Assembly: GCA_016699445.1 (NCBI GenBank)
Contig: CP064976.1
Coordinates: 1,550,001-1,614,000, forward strand
DNA length: 64,000 nucleotides
Direction of reading: 5' to 3'
Source: Deltaproteobacteria bacterium
GTDB taxonomy: Bacteria; UBA10199; JACPAL01; GCA-016699445
In this document: positions 54,850-63,787 of the stretch, one piece after another
Numbering within the stretch: the first letter of the stretch is position 1
Layout of the letters: every line of letters starts with the position of its first letter
Made by a program: the position numbers and the translations under genes
Notes under the pieces: generated by a model
Database searches by the model: none
Told to the model about the DNA's origin: nothing
What the model saw: the letters and a program-made list of their open reading frames with translations, nothing else

Positions 54850-55552
54850 TTTCTGTAAAACCACCTTCTCGCAAAAATTTCTGATCCAGCTCGCTCAAGA
54901 GACGATCGAGGAGAAAGTTGGCTTGGTGGATAAGGCAAATAACTGCGTTGGCCGCGGATTCCGCGGCTCCCTCAAAATAGCTCTTATAGGTCGCATAGGA
55001 CCTATGGGACCTATAGCACAGCTGTCTCACTTCGTGAGATCTAAGGTCGCTTTTTTCCCAAAGCTCGAGTTTGTGCTGTCTTAAAAAGTCTTGGTAGTCC
55101 AAGAGCAGCTCCTCCAGGCTTGCTCTGGCCACGCCGATGAGTTTTAATTCAGTTTTTTTTGAGGTGCCAGAGGCCATGCTGCCTTCGGCGATGTTTTGTT
55201 TTCCACTTCTTGCTGCCTGAACCATCTGATCTTTAGTGCGCGAGTAACGATCGATGAATCGATCGCAAAAGACGACAGTGGCGTCGTAGATAATCTCAGT
55301 AGTCTGGTAAGATTTGAGGTTATGATAACCTCCATGGGGATCGATAAGTTTTTTCATGTAAAGAAGACATTGCAAAATCGAGGCCTTCGTTAGAGGCGGT
55401 TTTTTGCGCGGCCGAGTTCGATTTCCGAACTCGGCAAAGTGAAAATAGGTCTCATAACTCTCATAGGTCCTATAGGACCCATAAGACCCATAGGACCTAT
55501 GAAAACCCATAGGACCTATATGACTCATAAGACCCATGAAGTTCTCAACCAA
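54803..55552 (-). CDS. Four-helix-bundle (S23/IVP-like) protein with repeat-encoded insertions
   Basis: The core is a four-helix-bundle protein of the 23S rRNA-intervening-sequence/suffix family: HGGYHNLKSYQTTEIIYDAT, KDQMVQAARSGKQNIAEGSM, SGTSKKTELKLIGVARASLE and ANFLLDRLLSELDQKFLREG. Function of the family is unknown. Nonamer repeats encode Tyr/Ser/Arg-rich stretches at three places: the N-terminal extension (SYGSYRTYESYETY), the middle (CYRSHRSYATYKSYFE) and the C-terminal end. The core could start at ATG 55355-55357. The longer frame to 55552 runs through array 3. It lies between smc and the divergent aidB. Confidence 0.8.
   Translation of the reverse strand: MVENFMGLMSHIGPMGFHRSYGSYGSYRTYESYETYFHFAEFGNRTRPRKKPPLTKASILQCLLYMKKLIDPHGGYHNLKSYQTTEIIYDATVVFCDRFIDRYSRTKDQMVQAARSGKQNIAEGSMASGTSKKTELKLIGVARASLEELLLDYQDFLRQHKLELWEKSDLRSHEVRQLCYRSHRSYATYKSYFEGAAESAANAVICLIHQANFLLDRLLSELDQKFLREGGFTEKLYRSHKSYRTHKTY
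54986..55017. repeat. Degenerate nonamer tandem array 2
   Basis: Three to four units (ATAGGTCGC, ATAGGACCT, ATGGGACCT, ATAG...) inside the four-helix-bundle gene. They encode a Tyr/Ser-rich insertion between the third and fourth helices without breaking the frame. Confidence 0.8.
55445..55538. repeat. Degenerate nonamer tandem array 3
   Basis: About ten units (ATAGGTCTC, ATAACTCTC, ATAGGTCCT, ATAGGACCC, ATAAGACCC, ATAGGACCT ...) lie between the divergent four-helix-bundle gene and aidB. The array contains the likely aidB start codon (55520) and an AGGA sequence that could serve as its ribosome binding site. Confidence 0.85.
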
Positions 55553-57151
55553 ACTCCTCCTTTAGAGGACATTAATCTCTTCGAAGCCGACCCTCTTTTA
55601 GGTGAACTTGTAAGAAAAGCTGGGGGTGGGTGGGGTCTTGAGAGTTTGCAAAAATTTGGGGCTCGGTGTGGGAGTCGTGAGGTGCTTCAATGGGGGATTC
55701 AGGCGAATCAATATCTTCCTGTTCTTAAGACTCATGATCGTTTTGGGAATAGAATCGATGAGGTGGATTTTCATCCGGCTTGGCATCACTTGATGTCACT
55801 CTCTGTCAAAAATGGAATTCATAGTTTGCCTTGGACCGATACACGAGAGGGGCGCATGGCTGTGCGCGCGGCGCACTATCTTTTGATTGGTCAGATCGAA
55901 CAAGGTCATTGCTGTCCGATTACGATGACCTTTGCGGCCATTCCTGCGTTGAAAACAGACGAGTCTCTTTATCAAGCGTGGGCTCCAAAAATTTTGTCAC
56001 TGGAATATGACAGTCGCTTCCTACCTATTGCGCAGAAAACAGGGGCTGTAATTGGTATGGCGATGACGGAAAAACAAGGCGGGTCGGATGTTCGTGCCAA
56101 TACGACCAAGGCGGAGAAGATAGGTGAGGATTATTTTCTCACAGGTCATAAATGGTTTTGTTCGGATCCGATGTGTGATGCTTTCTTGGTATTAGCGCAA
56201 GCTCCCGGAGGGTTGACATGTTTCTTAGTGCCTCGTTGGAAGCCCGATGGAACGCGCAATGTGTTTATGATTCAGCGTCTCAAAGACAAGTTGGGAAATC
56301 GCTCCAATGCTTCCAGTGAAATCGAATTTTCCAATACGTGGGCGCAGCGTGTGGGAGAGGAAGGTCGTGGAGTGCCGACGATTATCAAGATGGTTAATTC
56401 CACACGCTATGATTGTATCATTGGATCGACAGCCATTATGCGACAGGCTCTTTCGCAAGCCATTCATCATTCTAAGCATCGGAAGGCGTTTGGAAAAAAA
56501 CTCATCGATCAACCTCTCATGAAAAATGTTTTGGCCGATTTATCTCTTGAAGTGGAAGGCGCTCTTCAGTTGGTCATGAGGCTTGCGACCGCTTACGACA
56601 ATGAAAAAAGTGAAGAAGCCAATCTCTTTCGTCGATTAGCCACTGCGATTGGAAAATATTGGACCTGCAAACGTGCGCCGAGTCATGTGTACGAGGCGAT
56701 GGAATGTCTGGGTCGTAATGGCTATGCGGAAGAAAGCATCCTGCCACGTCTCTATCGAGAAGCTCCGGTTAATTCGATTTGGGAAGGCTCGGGTAATGTG
56801 AATGCTTTGGATGTATTGCGGGCGATGTCGAGTGAACCACGGACGGCTGAAATTCTCCTTCAAGAAATTGAAAAGGGAGCTCAGGAAAGTCGTGTGATCA
56901 AGAATAGTTTAGATTCCATCAAAGCTCGCTTGATGAGAAAAGAAGAGATCGAACAACAATCACGAGCTCTAATTGAAGATATGGTTTTAGCCCTTCAAGC
57001 CACACTCTTAGTCCAGAATGCTCCAACAGAAGTCAGTGAAGCTTTTTGTGCTTCGCGATTGTCTGGTGAATGGGGACGGTGTTTTGGAACATTACCAAGC
57101 TTTGTGAATTTTGATGCGATTATTCAAAGGTCGGCATTGAAAGTAGACTGA
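55520..57151 (+). CDS. aidB: AidB-like acyl-CoA dehydrogenase
   Basis: A flavin (FAD) acyl-CoA-dehydrogenase-family protein of the AidB type, linked in E. coli to the adaptive response to alkylating agents. From ATG 55520 it reads MTHKTHEVLNQTPPLEDINL and is 543 residues, almost the length of E. coli AidB (541). Shared segments are VDFHPAWHHLMSL, CCPITMTFAAIPAL, GMAMTEKQGGSDVRANTTKA, LKDKLGNRSNASSEIEF and LYREAPVNSIWEGSGN. Start and ribosome binding site are inside nonamer array 3. An earlier in-frame ATG at 55439 would add only repeat-encoded residues. It overlaps the convergent kinase gene by 32 bases. No ada or alkB is nearby. Confidence 0.92.
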   Translation: MTHKTHEVLNQTPPLEDINLFEADPLLGELVRKAGGGWGLESLQKFGARCGSREVLQWGIQANQYLPVLKTHDRFGNRIDEVDFHPAWHHLMSLSVKNGIHSLPWTDTREGRMAVRAAHYLLIGQIEQGHCCPITMTFAAIPALKTDESLYQAWAPKILSLEYDSRFLPIAQKTGAVIGMAMTEKQGGSDVRANTTKAEKIGEDYFLTGHKWFCSDPMCDAFLVLAQAPGGLTCFLVPRWKPDGTRNVFMIQRLKDKLGNRSNASSEIEFSNTWAQRVGEEGRGVPTIIKMVNSTRYDCIIGSTAIMRQALSQAIHHSKHRKAFGKKLIDQPLMKNVLADLSLEVEGALQLVMRLATAYDNEKSEEANLFRRLATAIGKYWTCKRAPSHVYEAMECLGRNGYAEESILPRLYREAPVNSIWEGSGNVNALDVLRAMSSEPRTAEILLQEIEKGAQESRVIKNSLDSIKARLMRKEEIEQQSRALIEDMVLALQATLLVQNAPTEVSEAFCASRLSGEWGRCFGTLPSFVNFDAIIQRSALKVD

Positions 57152-58091
57152 TTTGTTCTTTGATCGATTGTAAAAATTCTTCCCAATAGCGACGTTGTTC
57201 ATAATAAGGAAACGCTTTTTGAAAAGCAGGCTCGGTATATCGCTGCCCAATCCAGGCCGCATGTCGGATCATGCGCAGAGTGCGCAAGGGCTCCAATAAG
57301 GCCAATTCTGTACGGTTAAACGGACGAAATGTCTCATACCCTTCAAAAAAGTTTTTTTGCTGCTCTCTTTTTTCTTCGTCTTCTCCATAAAAAAGTAGCC
57401 AAATATCTTGCATGGCCGGAGCTAGGACCATGTCATCAAAATCCAAAAGGTGCGGGCCTTCCCGATCCCACAAGATATTGCCTAAATGACAATCTCCATG
57501 AGTGGTCAAGTTTTTGACATTTTGAAAAAACGGACGTGTCAGATCGATAGCTTGTTTCAAGCAGATCTCCACACTCATTTTTAAATCATGAGGCAAAAAT
57601 TCCTGAGTGAGAATCCACGACAGACTTTCATCCCCATAAGTTTTTGGATTGAGTGTGAGACGATGTTGACAGGTAAATGATTCACCTAAGTTATGCAGGC
57701 GAGCGAGTAATCGTCCAAGCCATTTACGATCGTCATTATTGAGTTCTGATTTTTGAGCGCCACGAAATTTGGGATAAATGGTATAAAAAATAGAATTCTC
57801 AAGAGCGAGTGTGGGAATTTTGGGTAACGATTTTTGAAGTCGCAGCGGTGAGACAATGGGAAGTTCATTGTCTTTAAGCTTTTCTAAAAAACGGTGTTCG
57901 TCTTCTAAGGCCTTTTGATCCCAACGCCCGGGTCGATAATATTTAATAATGAGAGGGGTGCCATCTTCGACACCCACTTCATAGACCCGATTTTCATAGC
58001 TATTGAGAGGGTACAAAACTCCCGTGGGTTGAAAGCCTTGGTCACTGATGGATTTAAAAATAGTTTCGGGAAGTAGATGATCGAAGTGCAT
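57120..58091 (-). CDS. srkA: SrkA/YihE-like serine/threonine protein kinase
   Basis: A 323-residue aminoglycoside-phosphotransferase-fold kinase. The N-terminal YPLNSYENRVYEVGVEDGTP and IKYYRPGRWDQKALEDEHRF match the E. coli stress-response kinase SrkA (YihE). The catalytic loop THGDCHLGNILWD and metal-binding LLDFDDMVLAPAMQDIW follow. In E. coli it protects against MazF- and Cpx-linked cell death. It lies 5 bases downstream of a lipoprotein gene, at the end of the glyS-ppdK-lipoprotein run. Confidence 0.92.
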   Translation of the reverse strand: MHFDHLLPETIFKSISDQGFQPTGVLYPLNSYENRVYEVGVEDGTPLIIKYYRPGRWDQKALEDEHRFLEKLKDNELPIVSPLRLQKSLPKIPTLALENSIFYTIYPKFRGAQKSELNNDDRKWLGRLLARLHNLGESFTCQHRLTLNPKTYGDESLSWILTQEFLPHDLKMSVEICLKQAIDLTRPFFQNVKNLTTHGDCHLGNILWDREGPHLLDFDDMVLAPAMQDIWLLFYGEDEEKREQQKNFFEGYETFRPFNRTELALLEPLRTLRMIRHAAWIGQRYTEPAFQKAFPYYEQRRYWEEFLQSIKEQISLLSMPTFE

Positions 58092-58096
58092 GTCGC

Positions 58097-59272
58097 TTAA
58101 GGAGCAAAAGTAGCGACGGAAGTTGTGGGTGTTGTAGGGCCTGTAATATCCACAATCGAGATCGAGTTTGAGAAGAGATTGGTGACGTAGAGGTAGCTGC
58201 TAGTACCTGCTGTAAAGGCTGTGAGACCAAAAGGTTTATCACCTACTGAGATGTTTGTTGTGGGAATAGGTGTCGCAGCGATGTCTGCTAAATTAAAAAC
58301 GGTAACTGTGTCGTCGTCTTGATTGCTGATATAGACCTTGTTATCAAAAATTAAAATTTGATTGGGATTTTTTCCTACGTTGACAGTGTTGTTTTGAATA
58401 CTTGTTGAGGCCAGCAAGTCAATTTCAGTGCGTGCAGGTGAATCAGGAGTGATCGGGGTAAGTGTAGAAGGGTTGATAATGCGAACAATCCCTGGTGATA
58501 CAGATCCATCTACGACAAATAAATGAGTGCCATCTGTAGCAATGCCGCGAGCATCGCCGGCATTGAGAATTAAGTAATCGATTGGATTTTTAGTTGGATC
58601 CGTAACTTCATCCGTATTGATTACATAAATGCGACCTGCTCGGTTGGTGACAAACGCTTGTGAGCCTAAAAGAACCACTTCTTCCGAATTGGCTCCTGAA
58701 TAAGAGGCTCCGGATTGAAGAGCCCCTGAGAGAGCGATGGAAAAAGATAAAGGTGTCGTTGGTGTTGAAAAATCATAGACTCCAAGGGTCCCTCCAACAT
58801 TAACGGTATATAAACGACCTGAAGCATCACAACAGCTAAGGCCAAAGGGATTATCTCCTGCAACAAAGGAATCAACAGCTCCAAATAAATCCGAAGATTC
58901 ATCAAGATTGATTCGTAAAAGGGAGTCAATATTATCACTATTATTATCGGATAAACGATTAGGGATATAGGCTTGTTGTGTTGTCGTGTTTAAGTAAATA
59001 TTAGATGAAAAGTTGGGAATCGAAATGGGATTTTGAGTGTTGGATAGTAGCGTGGGAGCAGAGGGCGTTGTGATGTCCAGAATCGAAAGAGACGCATTCG
59101 TATAAGCGTAATTATTATTGGAATTGACCACGTAAGCGCGATTTCGAGTCGTATCCACTGAAACCGCGATAGGGGCTGAAAAATGATTTTCGATAGGCGT
59201 AAAAAGTGTTTTGGTATTGCAACTTGTTAAAGTGAGAAAAGACAGAAGAACGACTGCGTAAGAAAATTTCAT
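58097..59272 (-). CDS. Beta-propeller lipoprotein
   Basis: The start at ATG 59270-59272 gives a lipoprotein signal MKFSYAVVLLSFLTLTSCNT with lipobox LTSC. The body (391 residues in total) is a repeated YVTN/NHL-like propeller: NRAYVVNSNNNY, GRIYVINTDE, GKNPNQILIFDNKVYISNQD and GDKPFGLTAFTAGTSSYLYV. Such proteins bind ligands or partners in the periplasm or at the outer membrane. No enzyme motif is seen. The longer frame to 59320 would include a charged segment overlapping the upstream ppdK end. Confidence 0.85.
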   Translation of the reverse strand: MKFSYAVVLLSFLTLTSCNTKTLFTPIENHFSAPIAVSVDTTRNRAYVVNSNNNYAYTNASLSILDITTPSAPTLLSNTQNPISIPNFSSNIYLNTTTQQAYIPNRLSDNNSDNIDSLLRINLDESSDLFGAVDSFVAGDNPFGLSCCDASGRLYTVNVGGTLGVYDFSTPTTPLSFSIALSGALQSGASYSGANSEEVVLLGSQAFVTNRAGRIYVINTDEVTDPTKNPIDYLILNAGDARGIATDGTHLFVVDGSVSPGIVRIINPSTLTPITPDSPARTEIDLLASTSIQNNTVNVGKNPNQILIFDNKVYISNQDDDTVTVFNLADIAATPIPTTNISVGDKPFGLTAFTAGTSSYLYVTNLFSNSISIVDITGPTTPTTSVATFAP

Positions 59273-59312
59273 AGGTCGACTATGCTCACCATGTCTTTTT
59301 TTTGACAAGCTA

Positions 59313-61955
59313 TTACGCATTTTGTTTGAGTGTCGCTTGTGCTGCAGCCAAACGAGCGATGGGCACTCGGTAAGGAGAGCAGCTCACATAATCAAGTCCT
59401 GTTTTGTGACAAAACTCAATCGAAGCCGGATCACCGCCGTGTTCACCGCAAATGCCTACTTTTAATTTTTCTTTTACAGAACGGCCTTTTTCAAAACCCA
59501 TTTTGACTAAAGCGCCAACGCCATCTTGATCCAATGAGGTAAAAGGATCGCAAGGAAGAATGCCTTTATCGACGTAGAATGGAAGAAATTTTCCAGCATC
59601 ATCACGTGAAAAACCAAAAGTGGTTTGAGTCAGATCGTTGGTTCCAAAGCTAAAGAAATCAGCCTGCTTACCAATTTGATCCGCTGTCAGTGCTGCACGT
59701 GGAAGCTCGATCATGGTTCCAATTAAATATTCGATGGAACATTTCTTTTCTTCAATCACTTGTTTGCAGACTTGTTCCGTATCATCTCTCATGCGTTTTA
59801 ATTCATTCACATGTCCCACCAGAGGGATCATAATTTCGGGAATGATTTTGAAATCTTCATCTTTGGCTAATTCACAAGCGGCTTCCATAATGGCGCGAAC
59901 TTGCATCTGATAAATTTCAGGAAAGGTAATCCCTAAACGACAGCCACGATGTCCCAACATCGGATTCATTTCATGAAGACTGTCTGTTTTGGCTTTGAGC
60001 TTTTCATGAGAAACGCCAATTTTTTTGGCGAGCTCTTTAATCTCTTCGTCCGTATGAGGGAGAAACTCATGAAGGGGTGGATCCAAAAGACGGATGGTGA
60101 CAGGGAATCCCTTCATTTCTCTAAAAATGCTTTTGAAATCTCCTTTTTGCATGGGGAGAATTTTGGTCAGAGCTTTTTCGCGTTCACTGCGGTTATTCGC
60201 CAAAATCATTTCGCGTACGGCATCGATACGATCAGGTTCGAAAAACATGTGTTCGGTACGGCAGAGACCAATACCTTCGGCTCCAAATTGTCGGGCAATT
60301 TTGGAATCATGAGGTGTATCGGCATTCGTACGGACTTTGAGTCGACGGTATTGATCCACCCATTTCATAAACTCACCAAAATCACCGGTGAGCTCCGGTT
60401 GAACTGTCGGTACCTTCCCATCCAGAACTTCACCTAAAGTGCCGTCGAGAGTCAGCCATTCACCTTTTTTAATGGTGTGTTCTCCCACACGAAATAATTC
60501 TTTTTCATGATCAATCAGGATATCGCCACAACCAGAGACGCAACATTTTCCCATGCCGCGAGCGACGACAGCCGCATGGCTGGTCATTCCACCACGAGCT
60601 GTAAGAACACCTTCCGCCGCATGCATACCATGAATATCTTCGGGAGATGTTTCTTGTCGTACAAGAATTACTTTTTCTCCACGCTCGGCCCATTCCTGAG
60701 CTTCGTCGGCAGAAAATACAACACGACCTACAGCGGCCCCAGGAGAGGCTGGAAGTCCTTTGGCCAAAACTTCTTTTTTAGCTTTAGGATCGAGAGTCGG
60801 GTGGAGAATTTGATCCAGATGAGATGGAGAGACTCTCATCACAGCTTCTTTTTGAGTGAGAATTCCTTCTTTTACCATTTCAACAGCTATACGCACAGCA
60901 GCTGTGCCCGTTCTTTTTCCTGAACGCGTTTGCAACATCCAGACTTTATTATTCTGAATCGTAAACTCAATATCCTGCATGTCTTTATAATGTCTCTCGA
61001 GGAGATCCTGAATTTCGAGAAGTGTTTTGTAGGCAGGCGGCATTATTTTTTCCAAAGACTCACTGCCATCACTCATGGGAAGAGGGGTACGGATACCAGC
61101 CACAACATCTTCTCCTTGAGCATTCACTAAATATTCACCAAAAAATTTCTTTTCACCGGTACTGGGATCACGTGTGAAGGCCACGCCCGTAGCGCAGTCA
61201 TTGCCCATGTTTCCAAAAACCATGGCTTGAACATTGACGGCTGTTCCCCAATTATCAGGGATCTGGTTAATCTTACGATAATCGACAGCTCGACGTGTAT
61301 TCCAGGAACGAAATACGGCTGTGATGGATTCCCAAAGTTGGTGTTTGGGATCAGAAGGGAAATCTTTGCCAAGAGCTTTTTTTACAGCCTCTTTATATTG
61401 AACGACGATATCTTTTAAATCATCAGAAGTGAGATCTGTATCAAGGTGGATATTTTTAGATGCTTTTTTGTTTTCCAAAATCTTTTCAAAATGAGCATGA
61501 TCAACATCTAAAACAACATCCGAAAACATTTGAATGAAGCGGCGATAACTATCGTAGGCAAATCGTGGATTACCTGTTTTTTTTGCTAAACCTTCTACCG
61601 TTTCGTCATTAAGTCCTAAGTTTAAAACAGTATCCATCATTCCAGGCATACTGACGCGAGCTCCGGAACGAACGGACAATAGAAGCGGATTGGACGCATC
61701 ACCAAATTTCGTGCCCATGGCTTCTTCCAAAAGTTTTAAAACTTTAGAGACTTCATCTTCAAGGGTCGTAGGATATGTATTTTTATTCTCATTAAAATAA
61801 GTGCAAACTTCAGTAGTGATGGTGAACCCAGCGGGCACAGGGATTCCAAGGCTGGTCATTTCGGCTAATCCGGCCCCTTTGCCACCCAATAATTCCTTCA
61901 TTTTGCCAGTGCCTTCAGTTTTATTGGCACCAAAGAAATAAACAAATTTTGTCAT
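59313..61955 (-). CDS. ppdK: Pyruvate, phosphate dikinase
   Basis: PPDK interconverts pyruvate, ATP and phosphate with PEP, AMP and pyrophosphate. The 880 residues carry the N-terminal ATP-grasp domain (KTEGTGKMKELLGGKGAGLA, SVRSGARVSMPGMMDTVLNL), the swivelling phospho-His domain (His in TARGGMTSHAAVVARGMGK) and the C-terminal PEP barrel (SFGTNDLTQTTFGFSRDDAG and Cys-containing KVGICGEHGGDPASI). It starts 2 bases after the glyS stop, with its AGGGTTAGGT site inside the glyS 3' end, so the two are one operon. It suggests PPi-linked or gluconeogenic carbon flow. Confidence 0.97.
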   Translation of the reverse strand: MTKFVYFFGANKTEGTGKMKELLGGKGAGLAEMTSLGIPVPAGFTITTEVCTYFNENKNTYPTTLEDEVSKVLKLLEEAMGTKFGDASNPLLLSVRSGARVSMPGMMDTVLNLGLNDETVEGLAKKTGNPRFAYDSYRRFIQMFSDVVLDVDHAHFEKILENKKASKNIHLDTDLTSDDLKDIVVQYKEAVKKALGKDFPSDPKHQLWESITAVFRSWNTRRAVDYRKINQIPDNWGTAVNVQAMVFGNMGNDCATGVAFTRDPSTGEKKFFGEYLVNAQGEDVVAGIRTPLPMSDGSESLEKIMPPAYKTLLEIQDLLERHYKDMQDIEFTIQNNKVWMLQTRSGKRTGTAAVRIAVEMVKEGILTQKEAVMRVSPSHLDQILHPTLDPKAKKEVLAKGLPASPGAAVGRVVFSADEAQEWAERGEKVILVRQETSPEDIHGMHAAEGVLTARGGMTSHAAVVARGMGKCCVSGCGDILIDHEKELFRVGEHTIKKGEWLTLDGTLGEVLDGKVPTVQPELTGDFGEFMKWVDQYRRLKVRTNADTPHDSKIARQFGAEGIGLCRTEHMFFEPDRIDAVREMILANNRSEREKALTKILPMQKGDFKSIFREMKGFPVTIRLLDPPLHEFLPHTDEEIKELAKKIGVSHEKLKAKTDSLHEMNPMLGHRGCRLGITFPEIYQMQVRAIMEAACELAKDEDFKIIPEIMIPLVGHVNELKRMRDDTEQVCKQVIEEKKCSIEYLIGTMIELPRAALTADQIGKQADFFSFGTNDLTQTTFGFSRDDAGKFLPFYVDKGILPCDPFTSLDQDGVGALVKMGFEKGRSVKEKLKVGICGEHGGDPASIEFCHKTGLDYVSCSPYRVPIARLAAAQATLKQNA

Positions 61956-61957
61956 AC

Positions 61958-63328
61958 CTAACCCTTTAAATTGTCACTAGTGACATTATCGCTTACGTAC
62001 CGGAGTAATTGATCGATAGCGACACGCTCTTGTTTCATCGTGTCTCGGTGGCGGACAGTTACTTTTTGATCCTTTTCAGAATCAAAATCATAAGTCACTC
62101 CAAATGGTGTGCCGATTTCATCATGACGACGGTAGCGTTTACCAATGCTACCACTTTCATCAAAATCAGTCGAAAAATGTTTGCGGAGTGAATGCTCTAA
62201 CTTGTGCACTGGTTCAGAGAGTTTTTTAGAAAGAGGAAAGAGAGCCACCATAATAGGAGCTACTTCAGGGCTCAAACGTAGGACCACACGCTTTTCATTC
62301 TCGCCTTCTTCTGTCGTGGGCGCTTCATCTTCATGATATGCATCACAGAGTAGTGTCAGAAACGTACGATCCACACCCACAGAGGTTTCAACAACAGCAG
62401 GGACAAACTTCTCTTTTGTCTCTTCGCTAAAATAACTTAAATCTTTTCCAGAGTGAGTCAGGTGTTGAGTGAGATCGTAATTTCCTCTGTTGGCAATACC
62501 TTCCAATTCAGCAAAACCCCAGGGAAATTTAAATTCTACATCCGTGCAGCCTTTAGCGTAATGAGCGAGCTCATCGGCGCGATGAGGACGAAGACGCAGA
62601 TTTTCTTTTTTAACTCCTAAACTTTGAAACCACTGAAAGCGTTCTTGAATCCAAAACTCATACCATTTGTCGCTCTCATTGGGATGAACAAAAAATTCCA
62701 TTTCCATTTGCTCAAACTCACGCGAACGAAAAATAAAATTGCGCGGAGTGATTTCATTTCGAAAACTTTTTCCTATTTGAGCAATACCAAAAGGAATTTT
62801 TTGACGACTGGTGATTTGGACATTTTTAAACTGGGTGAAAATCGACTGACATGTTTCAGGGCGGAGGTAGGCCACCGCACTGGCATCTTCCATGGGACCG
62901 ACAAAAGTTTTAAACATGAGATTGAAAAGTCTGGGAGCAGTCAGTTCTCCATCGCCGCAGTTGGGGCATTTCATGGCGGCAATTTTTTCAGCTCGAATCT
63001 TGGGATCTTCTTCATCCTTAACAAGCTCGTCGTCACGGAAGCGACGTTTACATTTTTTGCAATCAACCATGGGGTCGGAAAAATTACTGACATGGCCAGA
63101 AGCTATCCATGTTTGAGGATGGGCAACAATAGACGTGTCGAGACCGACGACGTTATCTCTCATCTGGACAACACTCTTCCACCAAGAGTCTTTAAGCTTC
63201 TTTTTCATCTCAACGCCTAAAGGACCGTAGTCCCAAAAGCCATTGATGCCGCCATAAATTTCGCTGGATTGAAAAATAAACCCACGACGTTTAGCCAACG
63301 ACACAATTTTTTCCATTAAATCTGCCAT
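61958..63328 (-). CDS. glyQS: Glycyl-tRNA synthetase, alpha2 (dimeric) type
   Basis: A class II synthetase of about 456 residues from ATG 63326-63328 (MADLMEKIVSLAKRRGFIFQ), which has an AGGA site 8 bases upstream. The longer frame to 63442 would run through the terminator region. Motifs are FQSSEIYGGINGFWDYGPLG, the zinc-finger-like cysteines CKKC and CPNCG, YLRPETCQSIFTQF, FRNEITPRNFIFRSREFEQM and the C-terminal anticodon-binding domain. This form, shared with archaea, eukaryotes and some bacteria, replaces the usual GlyQ/GlyS alpha2beta2 enzyme of many proteobacteria. It leads the glyQS-ppdK transcript. Confidence 0.95.
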   Translation of the reverse strand: MADLMEKIVSLAKRRGFIFQSSEIYGGINGFWDYGPLGVEMKKKLKDSWWKSVVQMRDNVVGLDTSIVAHPQTWIASGHVSNFSDPMVDCKKCKRRFRDDELVKDEEDPKIRAEKIAAMKCPNCGDGELTAPRLFNLMFKTFVGPMEDASAVAYLRPETCQSIFTQFKNVQITSRQKIPFGIAQIGKSFRNEITPRNFIFRSREFEQMEMEFFVHPNESDKWYEFWIQERFQWFQSLGVKKENLRLRPHRADELAHYAKGCTDVEFKFPWGFAELEGIANRGNYDLTQHLTHSGKDLSYFSEETKEKFVPAVVETSVGVDRTFLTLLCDAYHEDEAPTTEEGENEKRVVLRLSPEVAPIMVALFPLSKKLSEPVHKLEHSLRKHFSTDFDESGSIGKRYRRHDEIGTPFGVTYDFDSEKDQKVTVRHRDTMKQERVAIDQLLRYVSDNVTSDNLKG

Positions 63329-63398
63329 AGATAAGGTCCTGCCCCCATAATTTTTTTGCCTGAGGTAGGCTGGGGAGCCCTTCAAGTCAAGGTGAAAC

Positions 63399-63435
63399 GA
63401 AAAAGCCACATCCAGCCTGGGGCTGATCTGTGGCT
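63399..63435 (-). terminator. Rho-independent terminator after the small exported protein
   Basis: On the minus strand AGCCACA...TGTGGCT (63404-63410 with 63429-63435), with an inner CAGCCCCAGGCTG hairpin, is followed by TTTTT (63400-63404). It lies between the small exported gene and glyQS, so glyQS needs its own promoter in 63329-63398 or read-through. Confidence 0.7.
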
Positions 63436-63470
63436 CTTTCATCCTTTCTTTAAAAAGGGGGGAGGGGAAC

Positions 63471-63662
63471 CTATTTTGCTACTTCGCCAGCAGGTTTTGC
63501 TGCAGGCTTGGCTTCTGCCTTTTTGGCGCGTTCTGCTTTGACACATTCAGCGCGTTCTTTTCCTTTGAGACCTTTGCATGGATGCGCTTTAGCTTCACCT
63601 GCGAAAGCGGCAGCTGATGAGACGAGAGCGATTGCCATAACGATTGCGGATAGTTTTTTCAT
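63471..63662 (-). CDS. Small exported protein
   Basis: A 63-residue precursor with a clear signal peptide (MKKLSAIVMAIALVSSAAAFA, cleavage near AFA-GEA) and a short mature part rich in Lys and Ala, PCKGLKGKERAECVKAERAK, with a Cys pair that could form a disulfide. The CxxLKGxERxxCV pattern resembles PsiF-type repeats, but the match is too short to be sure. An AAGGAGA site is well placed. It has its own terminator. Confidence 0.75.
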   Translation of the reverse strand: MKKLSAIVMAIALVSSAAAFAGEAKAHPCKGLKGKERAECVKAERAKKAEAKPAAKPAGEVAK

Positions 63663-63787
63663 ATTTTGTTTCTCCTTTGAACTGCACTATGAACCTTGAT
63701 GATGAGAAGAATATGATGCTAAAATTAAAAAAAATTAATTTTCAATATCGTGATTGAAGTACTCTCTTTTTGTATGAGAATAACAAG

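Noticed and set aside
54778..55538. CRISPR array for the repeats between smc and aidB
   Set aside because: The units are contiguous degenerate 9-mers without spacers, and no cas gene is in the window.
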